64,000 bases of DNA from an uncultured Flavobacterium sp. (GTDB taxonomy: Bacteria; Bacteroidota; Bacteroidia; Flavobacteriales; Flavobacteriaceae), in the NCBI GenBank assembly GCA_947626185.1, contig CANQRD010000002.1:1-64000 (forward strand). The letters run 5' to 3'. The position numbers and the translations under genes were made by a program. The notes beneath the pieces were generated by a model. It worked only from the letters and a program-made list of their open reading frames with translations, did not search any database and was not told the DNA's origin. Positions 34,751 through 44,834 of this stretch are shown piece by piece. Every line of letters begins with the position of its first letter. Positions within the stretch are counted from its first letter, which is position 1.

Positions 34751-35305
34751 ATGAAAAAGTTACCCTTTTTAGCTTTGCTAATTTTGTTTGCCATGTGTAA
34801 GTCTGCTTCACATACCTACACAAAAACAGTTAAGAAAGAGCTTACGGTAGAAGAACGCATTGAAGAAATTAAAGAAGAAAACAGATTGCCTGAAGCTTCT
34901 GATGTTTTAGATCTACCAAATTATGCGCAAGTGAGAGATGATTTTAGATCGGTATCTGATAAAACCCGAGAGAATTATTTACAAGGTATGAGAGCTTTAG
35001 AAAATCAATACAGTGTTGTTATTTTAACTCAAGGATTTAAGGGCGAAAATATTAGTATTAAAAACGATTCAAAATCTTTTTACAACGGAATGACAATGAG
35101 TGATTTGGCTACAGGAATTGCAAAATCTGTTCGAGTAGACAATGCTAAAAACTTTACAATTTACGATAGTTTTACCAAAGGAGAAGTTACTATTTCTAGT
35201 GATAATGCAAAGATGTTTAAATTCATTTATGTAATGAAGAACAATAATAACAAAGAAACTCCTTTTAAAGTTACTTTTAGCAATACATTGCGCCCAGTAA
35301 GATAA
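34751..35305 (+). CDS. Hypothetical lipoprotein
   Basis: Lipobox LLILFAMCKS; open frame of 184 aa. Confidence 0.65.
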   Translation: MKKLPFLALLILFAMCKSASHTYTKTVKKELTVEERIEEIKEENRLPEASDVLDLPNYAQVRDDFRSVSDKTRENYLQGMRALENQYSVVILTQGFKGENISIKNDSKSFYNGMTMSDLATGIAKSVRVDNAKNFTIYDSFTKGEVTISSDNAKMFKFIYVMKNNNNKETPFKVTFSNTLRPVR

Positions 35306-35712
35306 TGGAACAACGAGATACAATTTTACAATTAATACATAAAATGGCACTTGCATTAAGCGCCATTTTTAATTTATTACCTCCTGAAAAGTTTGAAAAT
35401 ATTGATACTTTCGATAACTTTATTAGTAATTTAACAGAACATACAGCAATAGATATTGATTAATTAGTTGCTGTCAAAAACACCGATTACTTACAAAAGT
35501 ATCTACAAAAGAACTTATCACTTACAAGTGATAATCAAGAATTATTAGCCGATTTATTAGTTCAAATAGGAAAAAAATCAATTCATCTAAATGCTATAAA
35601 AGCAAACGAATATTATTTGTGCGCAATTCGTATTTATCTATTGTTAGATGCAACAACACAAACTTATAATTGGACAAGACAGCAAAAAATAGATGCTTTA
35701 AAAAACACTTAA
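35305..35712 (+). pseudogene. Hypothetical protein gene interrupted by an in-frame TAA
   Basis: ATG overlaps upstream stop (TAATG). MEQRDTILQLIHKMALALSAIFNLLPPEKFENIDTFDNFISNLTEHTAIDID*LVAVKNTDYLQKYLQKNLSLTSDNQELLADLLVQIGKKSIHLNAIKANEYYLCAIRIYLLLDATTQTYNWTRQQKIDALKNT*; TAA at 35461-35463. Confidence 0.7.
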
Positions 35713-36296
35713 GTATTCTTCTATAGTTGATAAGCTCATTTGCACTCGTCTCTTATTTAAACGAGATATATTTCTAGTTGTATAAAGTTTATGATTTCCT
35801 AGAGAATCGAAAACCATTTGAGTTCCATATAATTGTTTTTCTCCTTTATTCCATTTTACTCTATCGTACAAATAAGCATAGTCTTTATTTACACTACCAT
35901 TATTTAATTCTTTCTTCATTGCATTCAAAACCCTTTCTTGAAAAACCACATCAAAATCTGCATATTTAGTTAAAATCCAAAATGCTTTTTGATACTTTGC
36001 ATCGTTAGTATCATTAGTTAATAAAGGAATTCCGTAAGTATTAAATAAATCGCTTAGAATAGTTTTATTTTTATGAAAAACTTCACTTTTCATATTTCTT
36101 AAACTATCTGATTTTTCTAACATCTATATTCTCTAACAATTCTTGCTGTACTTTTTGGCCTTCCTCAAACATTACAAGTAATTGTTCTTTTGGATAAATT
36201 GGAAATTCTTTGTTTTCAACACAATAGCTCTTACATGATGATAATATCATTAATAACAGCACCACAAAAATTAACCACCTTTAGTTTAAAAAGCAT
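35698..36296 (-). pseudogene. DUF6624-like lipoprotein gene, apparently with two frameshifts
   Basis: Frame 1 from ATG 36296: MLFKLK...; frame 2: WLIFVVLLLMILSSCKSYCVENKEFPIYPKEQLLVMFEEGQKVQQELLENID; frame 3 (ORF 35698-36123): ...SDSLRNMKSEVFHKNKTILSDLFNTYG...YAYLYDRVKWNKGEKQLYGTQ. Confidence 0.6.
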
Positions 36297-36637
36297 ATTG
36301 TTTTTAATATTTATCCTTATATTCGATAATCTGGTATTCATATAATTCTATTTTAATTACCTTTAAAAACACGTTCGCTTAAAGATTGTACTGGTTAATA
36401 ATTCTACTCTGGCAAATGTTCTCCAATAAATCATCCTAATAAAAAAAATGCCTACCTAATTTATTCTAGTATTTGTTCATACCGTCCTAAACCTTTTATA
36501 CTTGAACGTTTATTACTCTAAAACCAAACTATTATCTATGGATTAGAAAGCGAAAACATACAATATTATACTAATAGAAAAGAACTTTTTCTACGATTAA
36601 TCATAAAAAACACGGTCTTGATTAATTATTCCTATAC

Positions 36638-37549
36638 TTATTTAATCATTTCATTGTATTTCAAAATTGTCGAATATCCTTTGGATAAAAAATAATCCGT
36701 CGGATCATCTTCTGAAGCAACTAAAACAAAATCACCTCCCCAAGCCCCCAAACTTTTAATTGTTCCTGAGAAATCTGAAAACAATTGCTGTTGAACAGAT
36801 TGTTGTTGAATTATTTTTTCGACAATACTTTCGTGCTCTTGCAATAAATAAGTAAACTCTACAAAAGAATCTGTTTGCCAAATTACTTTACTTATGGTAG
36901 AAATTTTTTCTATTTCACTATCTATTTTTCCTCTTTTCTGTTTATATGCACCAATTCCTTCTTTGCTACTTTGTTTCTGATTTAGATACACAAAATACAA
37001 TCTATCTAAAAAAGGAGGATAAAAATCTACTTGGCGAACCAATGGTTGATCTAACTGATCTTTTTTATACAAAATTGGACGATCATATTTTGCGCACGCA
37101 ATATCATATCCACTTCCTCCAAAAGATTCGCGCAACAATTGATAAGGATTAATTTCAAACCATTGTGCCACATTATTTATCCATGTTGAAGATGTCCCTA
37201 ATCCCCAAAGTCGTGGAAAAGTTAACTTTGCTTCAACTCTAAATCCACCGTCTTCCGTTAATACTTGATTATTCTGTTGATGAGCAGCTCTAAGAACACT
37301 AACCAATGTTACTAGATAACTACTCCCTTCTACAATATTGTCTGACAATATTTCTTTAATAGAAATTTTCTCATCAATCCAAACTGTATCATCAACATCA
37401 TAGCAAGTCCAATAAATATACTTTTCTTCTATAGCAACTACCCTCATTGACTGCCCAAATACTGTTGGAAGCGCAAATGCTTCTGCACCATCTAACACCA
37501 GATATTCTCCAGTAATTAATAATTTTCCGTTACTATAAAACTCTTTCAT
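36638..37549 (-). CDS. GYDIA-type GHMP kinase (mevalonate pathway related)
   Basis: GHMP-like LPTVFGQS, LGTSSTWINNVAQW, GGSGYDIACAKYD; 1-nt overlap/adjacent to HMG-CoA reductase gene. Confidence 0.88.
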   Translation of the reverse strand: MKEFYSNGKLLITGEYLVLDGAEAFALPTVFGQSMRVVAIEEKYIYWTCYDVDDTVWIDEKISIKEILSDNIVEGSSYLVTLVSVLRAAHQQNNQVLTEDGGFRVEAKLTFPRLWGLGTSSTWINNVAQWFEINPYQLLRESFGGSGYDIACAKYDRPILYKKDQLDQPLVRQVDFYPPFLDRLYFVYLNQKQSSKEGIGAYKQKRGKIDSEIEKISTISKVIWQTDSFVEFTYLLQEHESIVEKIIQQQSVQQQLFSDFSGTIKSLGAWGGDFVLVASEDDPTDYFLSKGYSTILKYNEMIK

Positions 37550-38865
37550 TATTTTCGTAAACTTTCTAATAATTCCACAACTGCACTATGAGAAACAATA
37601 TTTTTCTCAAAATGAGCTACCACTTTACTTCTTTCAACATCTGTTGCTTTAAACTGATTTAAAATATTCATCAAGTGCATTTTCATGTGTCCTTGTTGAA
37701 TTCCAGTTGTTGTTAGTGATTTTACTGCAGCAAAATTTTGCGCTAATCCCGCAACAGCTATAATTTGCATTAATTCTTGAGCAGATGGTTTTTGCAACAT
37801 TTGCAAAGCAATTTTTACCATTGGATGTAAAGACGTAAGTCCGCCAACCGTACCAACAGCTAAAGGCAAATCAATCCAAAATTTAAAAATCCCATCTTCA
37901 ATTAATGCGTGTGATAAACTTCTATATTTACCATCTCTCGCTGCATAAGCATGAACACCAGCTTCTATTGCTCTAAAATCATTTCCTGTTGCTACCACAA
38001 CGGCATCAACTCCGTTCATTATTCCTTTGTTATGTGTCACAGCTCTATAAGGTTCAATTTCTGCAATGCGTACTGCTTGAACAAATTTTTCAGCAAAAAG
38101 TGTTGGATTTACAATATCTTTCCCTCTCAAATCTTCTACAGGACAAGAAACTTCAGCTCTAACCAAACAGTTGGGAACATAGTTGGACAAAATGCTCATC
38201 ACAACATCAATTTTTTTTTCTTCTTCTGTGAATGAATTATAAGAAACTGCCTGCTGCTTTAATGTACTTGCTATTTGTTCTAAACAAGAATTTATAAAGT
38301 TGGCACCCATACTATCTTTTGTTTCAAACGTAACGTGCAATTGATAATAATTCTCCATTTCAGAAGTTTTATCTTTTAACTGAATAGCTAAAATACCTCC
38401 ACCTCTTTTTTGCATGTTTTGAGTAATGGAATGAGTGTCTTCTAAAAACAAGGGGTGAATACTTTCGATAAAATCAACTAACCTTTGTTTTTCACCTTTA
38501 TATATAAAATGAACTTGACCTATTTTTTCAGTACCAAGAATTGTTGTTTTAAATCCGCCTCGTTCTGACCAAAATTTTGCTGCTTTAGAAGCTGCCGCAA
38601 CAACAGAACTTTCTTCAATAACCATTGGTACTGTATACCACTTGTTATTGATTAAAAAATTTGGTGCTACACCAAATGGCAAATAAAAATTAGAAATTGT
38701 ATTTTCTATAAATTCATCATGTAATTTTTGAAGTTCTTCATCTGTATTCCAGTACTGTGTAATTAAATCTGTGATATTACAATCATTATTAAAATACGCA
38801 CTTACAATCCAATCGATTTTTTCTTGTTTTGATCGCTTCGAAAATCCATTAATACTACCAGTCAT
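37549..38865 (-). CDS. mvaA: Hydroxymethylglutaryl-CoA reductase, degradative/class II type
   Basis: VIEESSVVAAASKAAKFWSERGGF, HNKGIMNGVDAVVVATGNDFRA, GTVGGLTSLHP motifs. Confidence 0.93.
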   Translation of the reverse strand: MTGSINGFSKRSKQEKIDWIVSAYFNNDCNITDLITQYWNTDEELQKLHDEFIENTISNFYLPFGVAPNFLINNKWYTVPMVIEESSVVAAASKAAKFWSERGGFKTTILGTEKIGQVHFIYKGEKQRLVDFIESIHPLFLEDTHSITQNMQKRGGGILAIQLKDKTSEMENYYQLHVTFETKDSMGANFINSCLEQIASTLKQQAVSYNSFTEEEKKIDVVMSILSNYVPNCLVRAEVSCPVEDLRGKDIVNPTLFAEKFVQAVRIAEIEPYRAVTHNKGIMNGVDAVVVATGNDFRAIEAGVHAYAARDGKYRSLSHALIEDGIFKFWIDLPLAVGTVGGLTSLHPMVKIALQMLQKPSAQELMQIIAVAGLAQNFAAVKSLTTTGIQQGHMKMHLMNILNQFKATDVERSKVVAHFEKNIVSHSAVVELLESLRK

Positions 38866-39099
38866 CTTGTTTCTATTTTAGTTACAAAGATAAAAATTAA
38901 TACTAAGTGCTACACTTTATAGAAGTAACAAATAACAGATCTTTGACCTACTTTAAATTTACATTTTAACAAATTGAAACGTGTAATTTACGAATTGTAT
39001 AACTCAAAAAGCTACTTAATTCAAGTTAATTTCAAAATAAATTGGTACAAATCATATTTTTTCATTAAAATTGGAGGTTTTTTCGATTAAATTTAAACC

Positions 39100-41265
39100 A
39101 TGAAACACCTAAATATTACTGTTATACTTTGTGTATTGATTTCTAATATTGGAATTGCTCAAAAAAAAATTGACTTACCTGAAATCTGGAATGGCACATT
39201 TAGAACAGAAGTCTTACAGTCTGTAAATGCGTTAGTTAACTCAAACAACTATTCTAAAATTGATGTTATTTCTAAAGACCACCAAGCCATCAATTTGTAT
39301 GATTTTACAACTTTAAAAAAGACAAAAACGGTATTTAGTAATATAGATTTTCCTGAGATTGTATCTATTGAAAACTATGTATTTGACAACAAAGAAGAGC
39401 AAATTTTAATTGGAACAAACACCACTCCTATCTATCGTCGTTCATTTTTAGCTAATTATTATTTATTTAACCCAAATAGTAACAATGTGGTTAAAATAGC
39501 AGATCATCCAATAATGGAACCACTATTTTCACCAGACGGAACTAAGATTGCTTATGCTTACCTAAACAATTTATTTATTTATGATATAAATTCGAAAACA
39601 ACCACTCAAATCACTACTGATGGAAAGAAAAACCATATTATAAATGGTGTTTCTGATTGGGTTTACGAAGAAGAGTTTAGCGTTGTAAGAATGTTTGACT
39701 GGAACACTTCAGGTACACAATTGGCTTATGTAAAGTTTGACGAAACTGACGTGCCAGAATATTCAATGGATATTTACGGTACAGGATTATATCCTACACA
39801 AGATAAATTTAAATACCCGAAAGCAGGAGAAAAAAATGCAGAGGTTTCTCTTTACATTTATTCTACAACCACAAAACAAACCAATAAAATTAATTTAGAT
39901 GAGTTTTCTGATTTTTATATTCCACGTATAAAATGGACTAATGATAGTAATTTGTTGAGTGTACAAGTAATTAATCGTCATCAAAATGATTTAAAGTTAT
40001 TTTTTGTAAACGGAAACACCTTCAATAAAAAACTAATCGTTAACGAAACAGACAATGCGTATGTTGACGTACATACTTTAAACTTTCTAGATAACAACGA
40101 TTTTATTTGGTTGAGCGAAAGAGATGGAAACAATCATTTATATCATTACAATAAAGACGGTAAATTAGTTAATAAAATCACAAAAGGAAATTGGGAAGTA
40201 ACTGATTACTATGGATTTGATAAAAAAAATAAAAAACTATTTTTCCAATCGGTAGAAAGAGGTCCAATTTATAGAGACATTTATTCTATTGACTTAAACG
40301 GTAAAAACAAAAAACTTTTATCGAGCAATAAAGGAACCAACAATGCAGTGTTTAGTCCAAACTTTGATGTTTACATTCAAACGTACTCAACAACTACACA
40401 AGCTCCAAAGTATTATCTTACAGATGCTAAATCTGGTAAAGTAAAGCAAACCATTTTAAACAACAATAAATTACACGAAAAACTAAAAGAATATCAATTA
40501 CCAACCAAAGAATTTATTCAAATTCCAACAGTAGATGGAATTATGTTAAATGCTTGGATAATGAAACCTGCTAATTTTGATACTTCAAAAAAATATCCAG
40601 TTTTAATGTATCAATACAGTGGACCAGGTTCTCAGCAAGTAGCTGATAAATGGTTTGACTCTAATGATTACTGGCATGCAATGCTGACTGAAAAAGGATA
40701 TATTGTTGTAACAGTTGACGGAAGAGGTACAGGATTTAGAGGGGCCGATTTTAAAAAAGTAACTCAATATGAACTGGGTAAATACGAAGTAGAAGACCAA
40801 ATTGAAGCAGCAAAATACTTAGCAAACCAACCTTACATTGATGCTAATAGAATAGGTATTTGGGGTTGGAGTTATGGCGGATTTATGTCTACTAATGCTA
40901 TCTTAAAAGGAAATAACGTATTTAAAGTTGCTATTGCAGTGGCACCAGTAATAAATTGGAGAATGTATGATTCAATTTATACAGAGCGTTACATGAAAAC
41001 ACCACAAGAAAATCCTTCTGGATATGATAATAACTCACCTTTTTTCTTTGCAGATCAATTAAAAGGACGTTATTTATTGATACATGGCTCAGCTGATGAC
41101 AATGTACACGTGCAAAATGCAATGGCAATGATTGAAACCTTAGTACAGCATAATAAGGATTTTGATTGGTTAATTTATCCTGACAAGAATCACGGAATTT
41201 ATGGCGGAAATACTCGCTTACAATTATATACTAAAATGACTAATTTTATTTTGAATAATTTATAG
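39100..41265 (+). CDS. S9 family peptidase, dipeptidyl-peptidase IV type
   Basis: Signal peptide; DPP-IV N-terminal beta-propeller; catalytic GWSYGG, GSADDNVH, DKNHGI. Confidence 0.94.
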   Translation: MKHLNITVILCVLISNIGIAQKKIDLPEIWNGTFRTEVLQSVNALVNSNNYSKIDVISKDHQAINLYDFTTLKKTKTVFSNIDFPEIVSIENYVFDNKEEQILIGTNTTPIYRRSFLANYYLFNPNSNNVVKIADHPIMEPLFSPDGTKIAYAYLNNLFIYDINSKTTTQITTDGKKNHIINGVSDWVYEEEFSVVRMFDWNTSGTQLAYVKFDETDVPEYSMDIYGTGLYPTQDKFKYPKAGEKNAEVSLYIYSTTTKQTNKINLDEFSDFYIPRIKWTNDSNLLSVQVINRHQNDLKLFFVNGNTFNKKLIVNETDNAYVDVHTLNFLDNNDFIWLSERDGNNHLYHYNKDGKLVNKITKGNWEVTDYYGFDKKNKKLFFQSVERGPIYRDIYSIDLNGKNKKLLSSNKGTNNAVFSPNFDVYIQTYSTTTQAPKYYLTDAKSGKVKQTILNNNKLHEKLKEYQLPTKEFIQIPTVDGIMLNAWIMKPANFDTSKKYPVLMYQYSGPGSQQVADKWFDSNDYWHAMLTEKGYIVVTVDGRGTGFRGADFKKVTQYELGKYEVEDQIEAAKYLANQPYIDANRIGIWGWSYGGFMSTNAILKGNNVFKVAIAVAPVINWRMYDSIYTERYMKTPQENPSGYDNNSPFFFADQLKGRYLLIHGSADDNVHVQNAMAMIETLVQHNKDFDWLIYPDKNHGIYGGNTRLQLYTKMTNFILNNL

Positions 41266-41342
41266 TCACAATCATTTAAGCAAACTAATACAAACATTGG
41301 TTTTTCTCCTTACTGAAAAATCACCTTAATTTTTTAAAACAA

Positions 41343-43115
41343 ATGGCAGCAGAAACAGCTACAAAATCAGATTTGTTCAAATCAAGTGTTTTAGGACACC
41401 CTTCAGGTCTTTTCGTTCTTTTCTTTACAGAAATGTGGGAACGATTCTCTTTCTACGGAATGAGAGTGTTATTAATTCAATTTTTAACTGCACAAGTTAT
41501 TTTTGGAAGTGAATTTTCTGGATGGGGATGGTCGGCAGAACAAGCTGGTGCTTTATATGGAACTTATGCAATGCTATTATACCTTACACCTATTTTAGGA
41601 GGGGTTATTGCGGATAAATACATTGGTTCTCGTTGGGCAGTTATTATTGGAGCAATAATTATGACGCTTGGTCATGCTTCAATGGCAGCAGAAGGCTTTT
41701 CTAAAATCTGGTTCTTTATCGGACTAGCATGCTTGGTAGTTGGAACAGGATTTTTTAAACCAAATATGCCTTCAATCCTAGGTGAAATGTACAAATCACT
41801 TCCAGATAAAAAAGATGGAGCTTACACTATTTTCTATATGGGTGTAAACTCTGGGGCTTTCTTTGGTATGATGCTTTGTGGGTATTTAGCAGAAACAAAA
41901 GGATGGCATTATGGGTTTGGTTTAGCAGGTATTTTTATGTTGCTAGGTACAATACAGTTCTGGTTAGCAAAGCCATTATTTGGCACTCTAGGAGAAGTTA
42001 AGAAAGAAGATATTACTGTAGAGAAGACTCCGGAAGAAATCAAAGAAGAGAAAGAAACTAAAAATCCTTATACTTTAATAGACTACATTTTAATAGCAGT
42101 TGTTTCAGTAATTGGTTTATTATATGCTTTTAATGATCCATTATCTAAAAACGGAGTTTTTGACTTATTTGAATCATTAGACACGCCATTCTTGAGAGGT
42201 CAAAACATAATGGCTATTTTAGCGCTAATTGTTTTCTTGTACTTGGTTATTTCACGTATTCTGCGTTACGGAAAAATTATTAGAGACCGTATGTTTGCGG
42301 TAATTCTATTAGCCTTTTTCTTAATGTTCTTCTTCATGAGCTTTGAACAAGGAGCTACCTCTTTAGTATTAGTAGCTAGAGATTATGTAGACCGTTCATT
42401 AGAAGGCACTGCATTATTAACTTTCAATATCATCAATACTTGTTTAACAGTTATTCCATTGTTAATCATTTCTTGGGTACTATTCTTATTAGCAAAAGCT
42501 ACTTGGAATAAAATTGCTCTTTCAAACGTAATTTTATTTATTTGTTTTGCTGGTATTTGGGCAATGGCTATTTATATGTTAAACGCAGAATTAAACAAAG
42601 AAGTTTCTCAAATTACGGTTTCTTGGTTCTCAATCTTAAACTCGTTTTTTATTATTTCATTGGCCTCTACTGTATCTAAACTTTGGGATTCTAAATACAA
42701 TCCACCAGCTGCATTCAAATACGGTATTGGATTATTATTTGTTGCTATCGGATTCTTAATTTTGGGTCTTGGATCAATGGGATTAGGCGAAGGCGTAAAA
42801 ATGTCAATGATATTCCTAGTATTAACATACTTATTCCATACATTAGGTGAATTATTTATCTCTCCAGTTGGATTGTCATATGTATCTAAATTAGTACCAG
42901 GAAAAATGCTTGCATTTATGTTTGGTATGTGGTATTTAGCACTGGCAATTGCACAAAAATTTGCAGCAATTTTAGGAGGTCAGGTTGAAAATATTAAAGC
43001 AGAATACTCGCTAAGTCACTTCTTCTTCTTATTTACACTTATTCCTGCTGTAGCTGGATTGTTGGTAATGTTAATTAATCCTTTGTTGAAGAAATTAATG
43101 CATGGAATTAAATAA
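41343..43115 (+). CDS. POT/PTR-family peptide MFS transporter (copy 1)
   Basis: FFTEMWERFSFYGMRVLL (ExxERF), GTGFFKPNMPSILGEMY, FEQGATSLVL. Confidence 0.95.
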   Translation: MAAETATKSDLFKSSVLGHPSGLFVLFFTEMWERFSFYGMRVLLIQFLTAQVIFGSEFSGWGWSAEQAGALYGTYAMLLYLTPILGGVIADKYIGSRWAVIIGAIIMTLGHASMAAEGFSKIWFFIGLACLVVGTGFFKPNMPSILGEMYKSLPDKKDGAYTIFYMGVNSGAFFGMMLCGYLAETKGWHYGFGLAGIFMLLGTIQFWLAKPLFGTLGEVKKEDITVEKTPEEIKEEKETKNPYTLIDYILIAVVSVIGLLYAFNDPLSKNGVFDLFESLDTPFLRGQNIMAILALIVFLYLVISRILRYGKIIRDRMFAVILLAFFLMFFFMSFEQGATSLVLVARDYVDRSLEGTALLTFNIINTCLTVIPLLIISWVLFLLAKATWNKIALSNVILFICFAGIWAMAIYMLNAELNKEVSQITVSWFSILNSFFIISLASTVSKLWDSKYNPPAAFKYGIGLLFVAIGFLILGLGSMGLGEGVKMSMIFLVLTYLFHTLGELFISPVGLSYVSKLVPGKMLAFMFGMWYLALAIAQKFAAILGGQVENIKAEYSLSHFFFLFTLIPAVAGLLVMLINPLLKKLMHGIK

Positions 43116-43151
43116 CACACTGAGTTTGAAAAAACAATAATTTATAAGACA

Positions 43152-44690
43152 ATGAGTCAAACACAAACATTAGAAGAAATCCAAGAGTTTTCGGGTAAAT
43201 ATCCAAAACAAATTTGGGGACTATTTTTCTCTGAAATGTGGGAGCGTTTTTGCTTCTACGGAATGAGAGGAATGTTAGTTTTCTTTATGATTAGCCAACT
43301 AAACTTCGAAGATGGACAGGCAAATTTACAATATGGAGCTACACAAGCTTTCGTATATGCTTTTACTTTTTTGGGAGGAATTTTTGCTGATAAAATTTTA
43401 GGTTTTAGAAAATCGCTTTTTTGGGGTGGATTAATGATGATTTTAGGAAGTATTATTCTTTCTATCGATCCGCATAAATTTTTCTTTGTAGGAATTGCAT
43501 TTACTGTAATTGGTACTGGCTTCTTTAAGCCAAACATTTCTACAATGGTAGGGAAATTATACAAAAAAGGTGATGAGCGTACAGATGCTGGTTTTTCACT
43601 TTTTTATGCAGGAATTAACTTAGGAGCTTTATTAGGTGGATATTTATGTATTGCTATTGGTAAAGGACAAATTTTTTCTAATTTAATTGAAGACGCTCAT
43701 CGTTGGAATGTTGCTTTTGGATTGGCTGCAATTGTAATGATTGTAAGTTTAATCAACTTTGTTTTTACTAAAAAACACCTAGGTCCAATCGGATTACAAC
43801 CTGTTCAAATTAATTCGAATGGAGAAGCAACAAAAATGCCTTTATGGAAAGAAATTGGAACATATATTCTAACATTTGCAATGGTACCTGTAATTGTATT
43901 TATGATTGACAACACAGAGTACACAGCTTATTTTATGTATACTGTTGGCCCGTTAGCATTAATCTATTTATTCTATGAAATGACAAAGTTAACAAGTGCT
44001 GAACGCAAAAAAATTATTGCTGCTTTAGTATTTATTTTCTTCTCAGTTTTATTCTTTGCTATTTATGAACAAGCAGGAGGTTCTTTGAGCATTTTTGCAG
44101 CAAAAAACTTAACACCTGATTTATTAGGAATGCATTTAGATCCGAATGGCGTAAACAACTCTGGAGGTGCTTTCTTTATCATCTTCATTGCCCCACTTTT
44201 AGGATTACTTTGGATTTGGATGGCTAAGAAAAGAATTGAACCAAATACAGTAATGAAGTTCGGTATTGGATTTATTTTACTTGGTTTAGGTTTCTACGCA
44301 TTATTCGGAACAAGATTTTTTGCTGACGCAGCAGGTATGACGTCTTTAGATTTCTTTACATTTGCTTTATTAATTATTACTTTGGGTGAATTGTGTTTAT
44401 CGCCAATCGGATTATCGATCATGACTAAACTATCAACAGCAAACTTACAAGGTATGATGATGGGTATGTGGTTCTTGGCAAGTGCTTACGGACAATATGT
44501 AGCTGGAATCATTGGTGCGTCATTATCATCAGGTTTATCAAACGAACCTACAGGAAACAATCCAAACTACGATGCTTTATTAGCATATACAGAAGGATAC
44601 AAAGAATTAGGATTATATGCAGTTGTTGCAGGGGTAATTTTAATTGCTTTATCTCCAATTATGAAAAAACTAATGCAAGAAGTAAAATAG
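43152..44690 (+). CDS. POT/PTR-family peptide MFS transporter (copy 2)
   Basis: SEMWERFCFYGMRGML, GTGFFKPNISTMVGKLY, IYEQAGGSLSIFA. Confidence 0.95.
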   Translation: MSQTQTLEEIQEFSGKYPKQIWGLFFSEMWERFCFYGMRGMLVFFMISQLNFEDGQANLQYGATQAFVYAFTFLGGIFADKILGFRKSLFWGGLMMILGSIILSIDPHKFFFVGIAFTVIGTGFFKPNISTMVGKLYKKGDERTDAGFSLFYAGINLGALLGGYLCIAIGKGQIFSNLIEDAHRWNVAFGLAAIVMIVSLINFVFTKKHLGPIGLQPVQINSNGEATKMPLWKEIGTYILTFAMVPVIVFMIDNTEYTAYFMYTVGPLALIYLFYEMTKLTSAERKKIIAALVFIFFSVLFFAIYEQAGGSLSIFAAKNLTPDLLGMHLDPNGVNNSGGAFFIIFIAPLLGLLWIWMAKKRIEPNTVMKFGIGFILLGLGFYALFGTRFFADAAGMTSLDFFTFALLIITLGELCLSPIGLSIMTKLSTANLQGMMMGMWFLASAYGQYVAGIIGASLSSGLSNEPTGNNPNYDALLAYTEGYKELGLYAVVAGVILIALSPIMKKLMQEVK

Positions 44691-44713
44691 TTTTCTTACT
44701 GCAATCGTATACT

Positions 44714-44748
44714 TAAAAGAGGACACCGAAAGGTTGTCCTCTTTTTAA
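44714..44748 (+). terminator. Intrinsic terminator after POT copy 2
   Basis: AAAAGAGGACAccgaaaggTTGTCCTCTTTTT. Confidence 0.7.
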
Positions 44749-44834
44749 ATTGTATATTTAACAACTTCAATTAGGTATAAATGTTTATTTGGAATTAACT
44801 TAGGCATCTTTTTAAAATAATAATACAAACAGAT

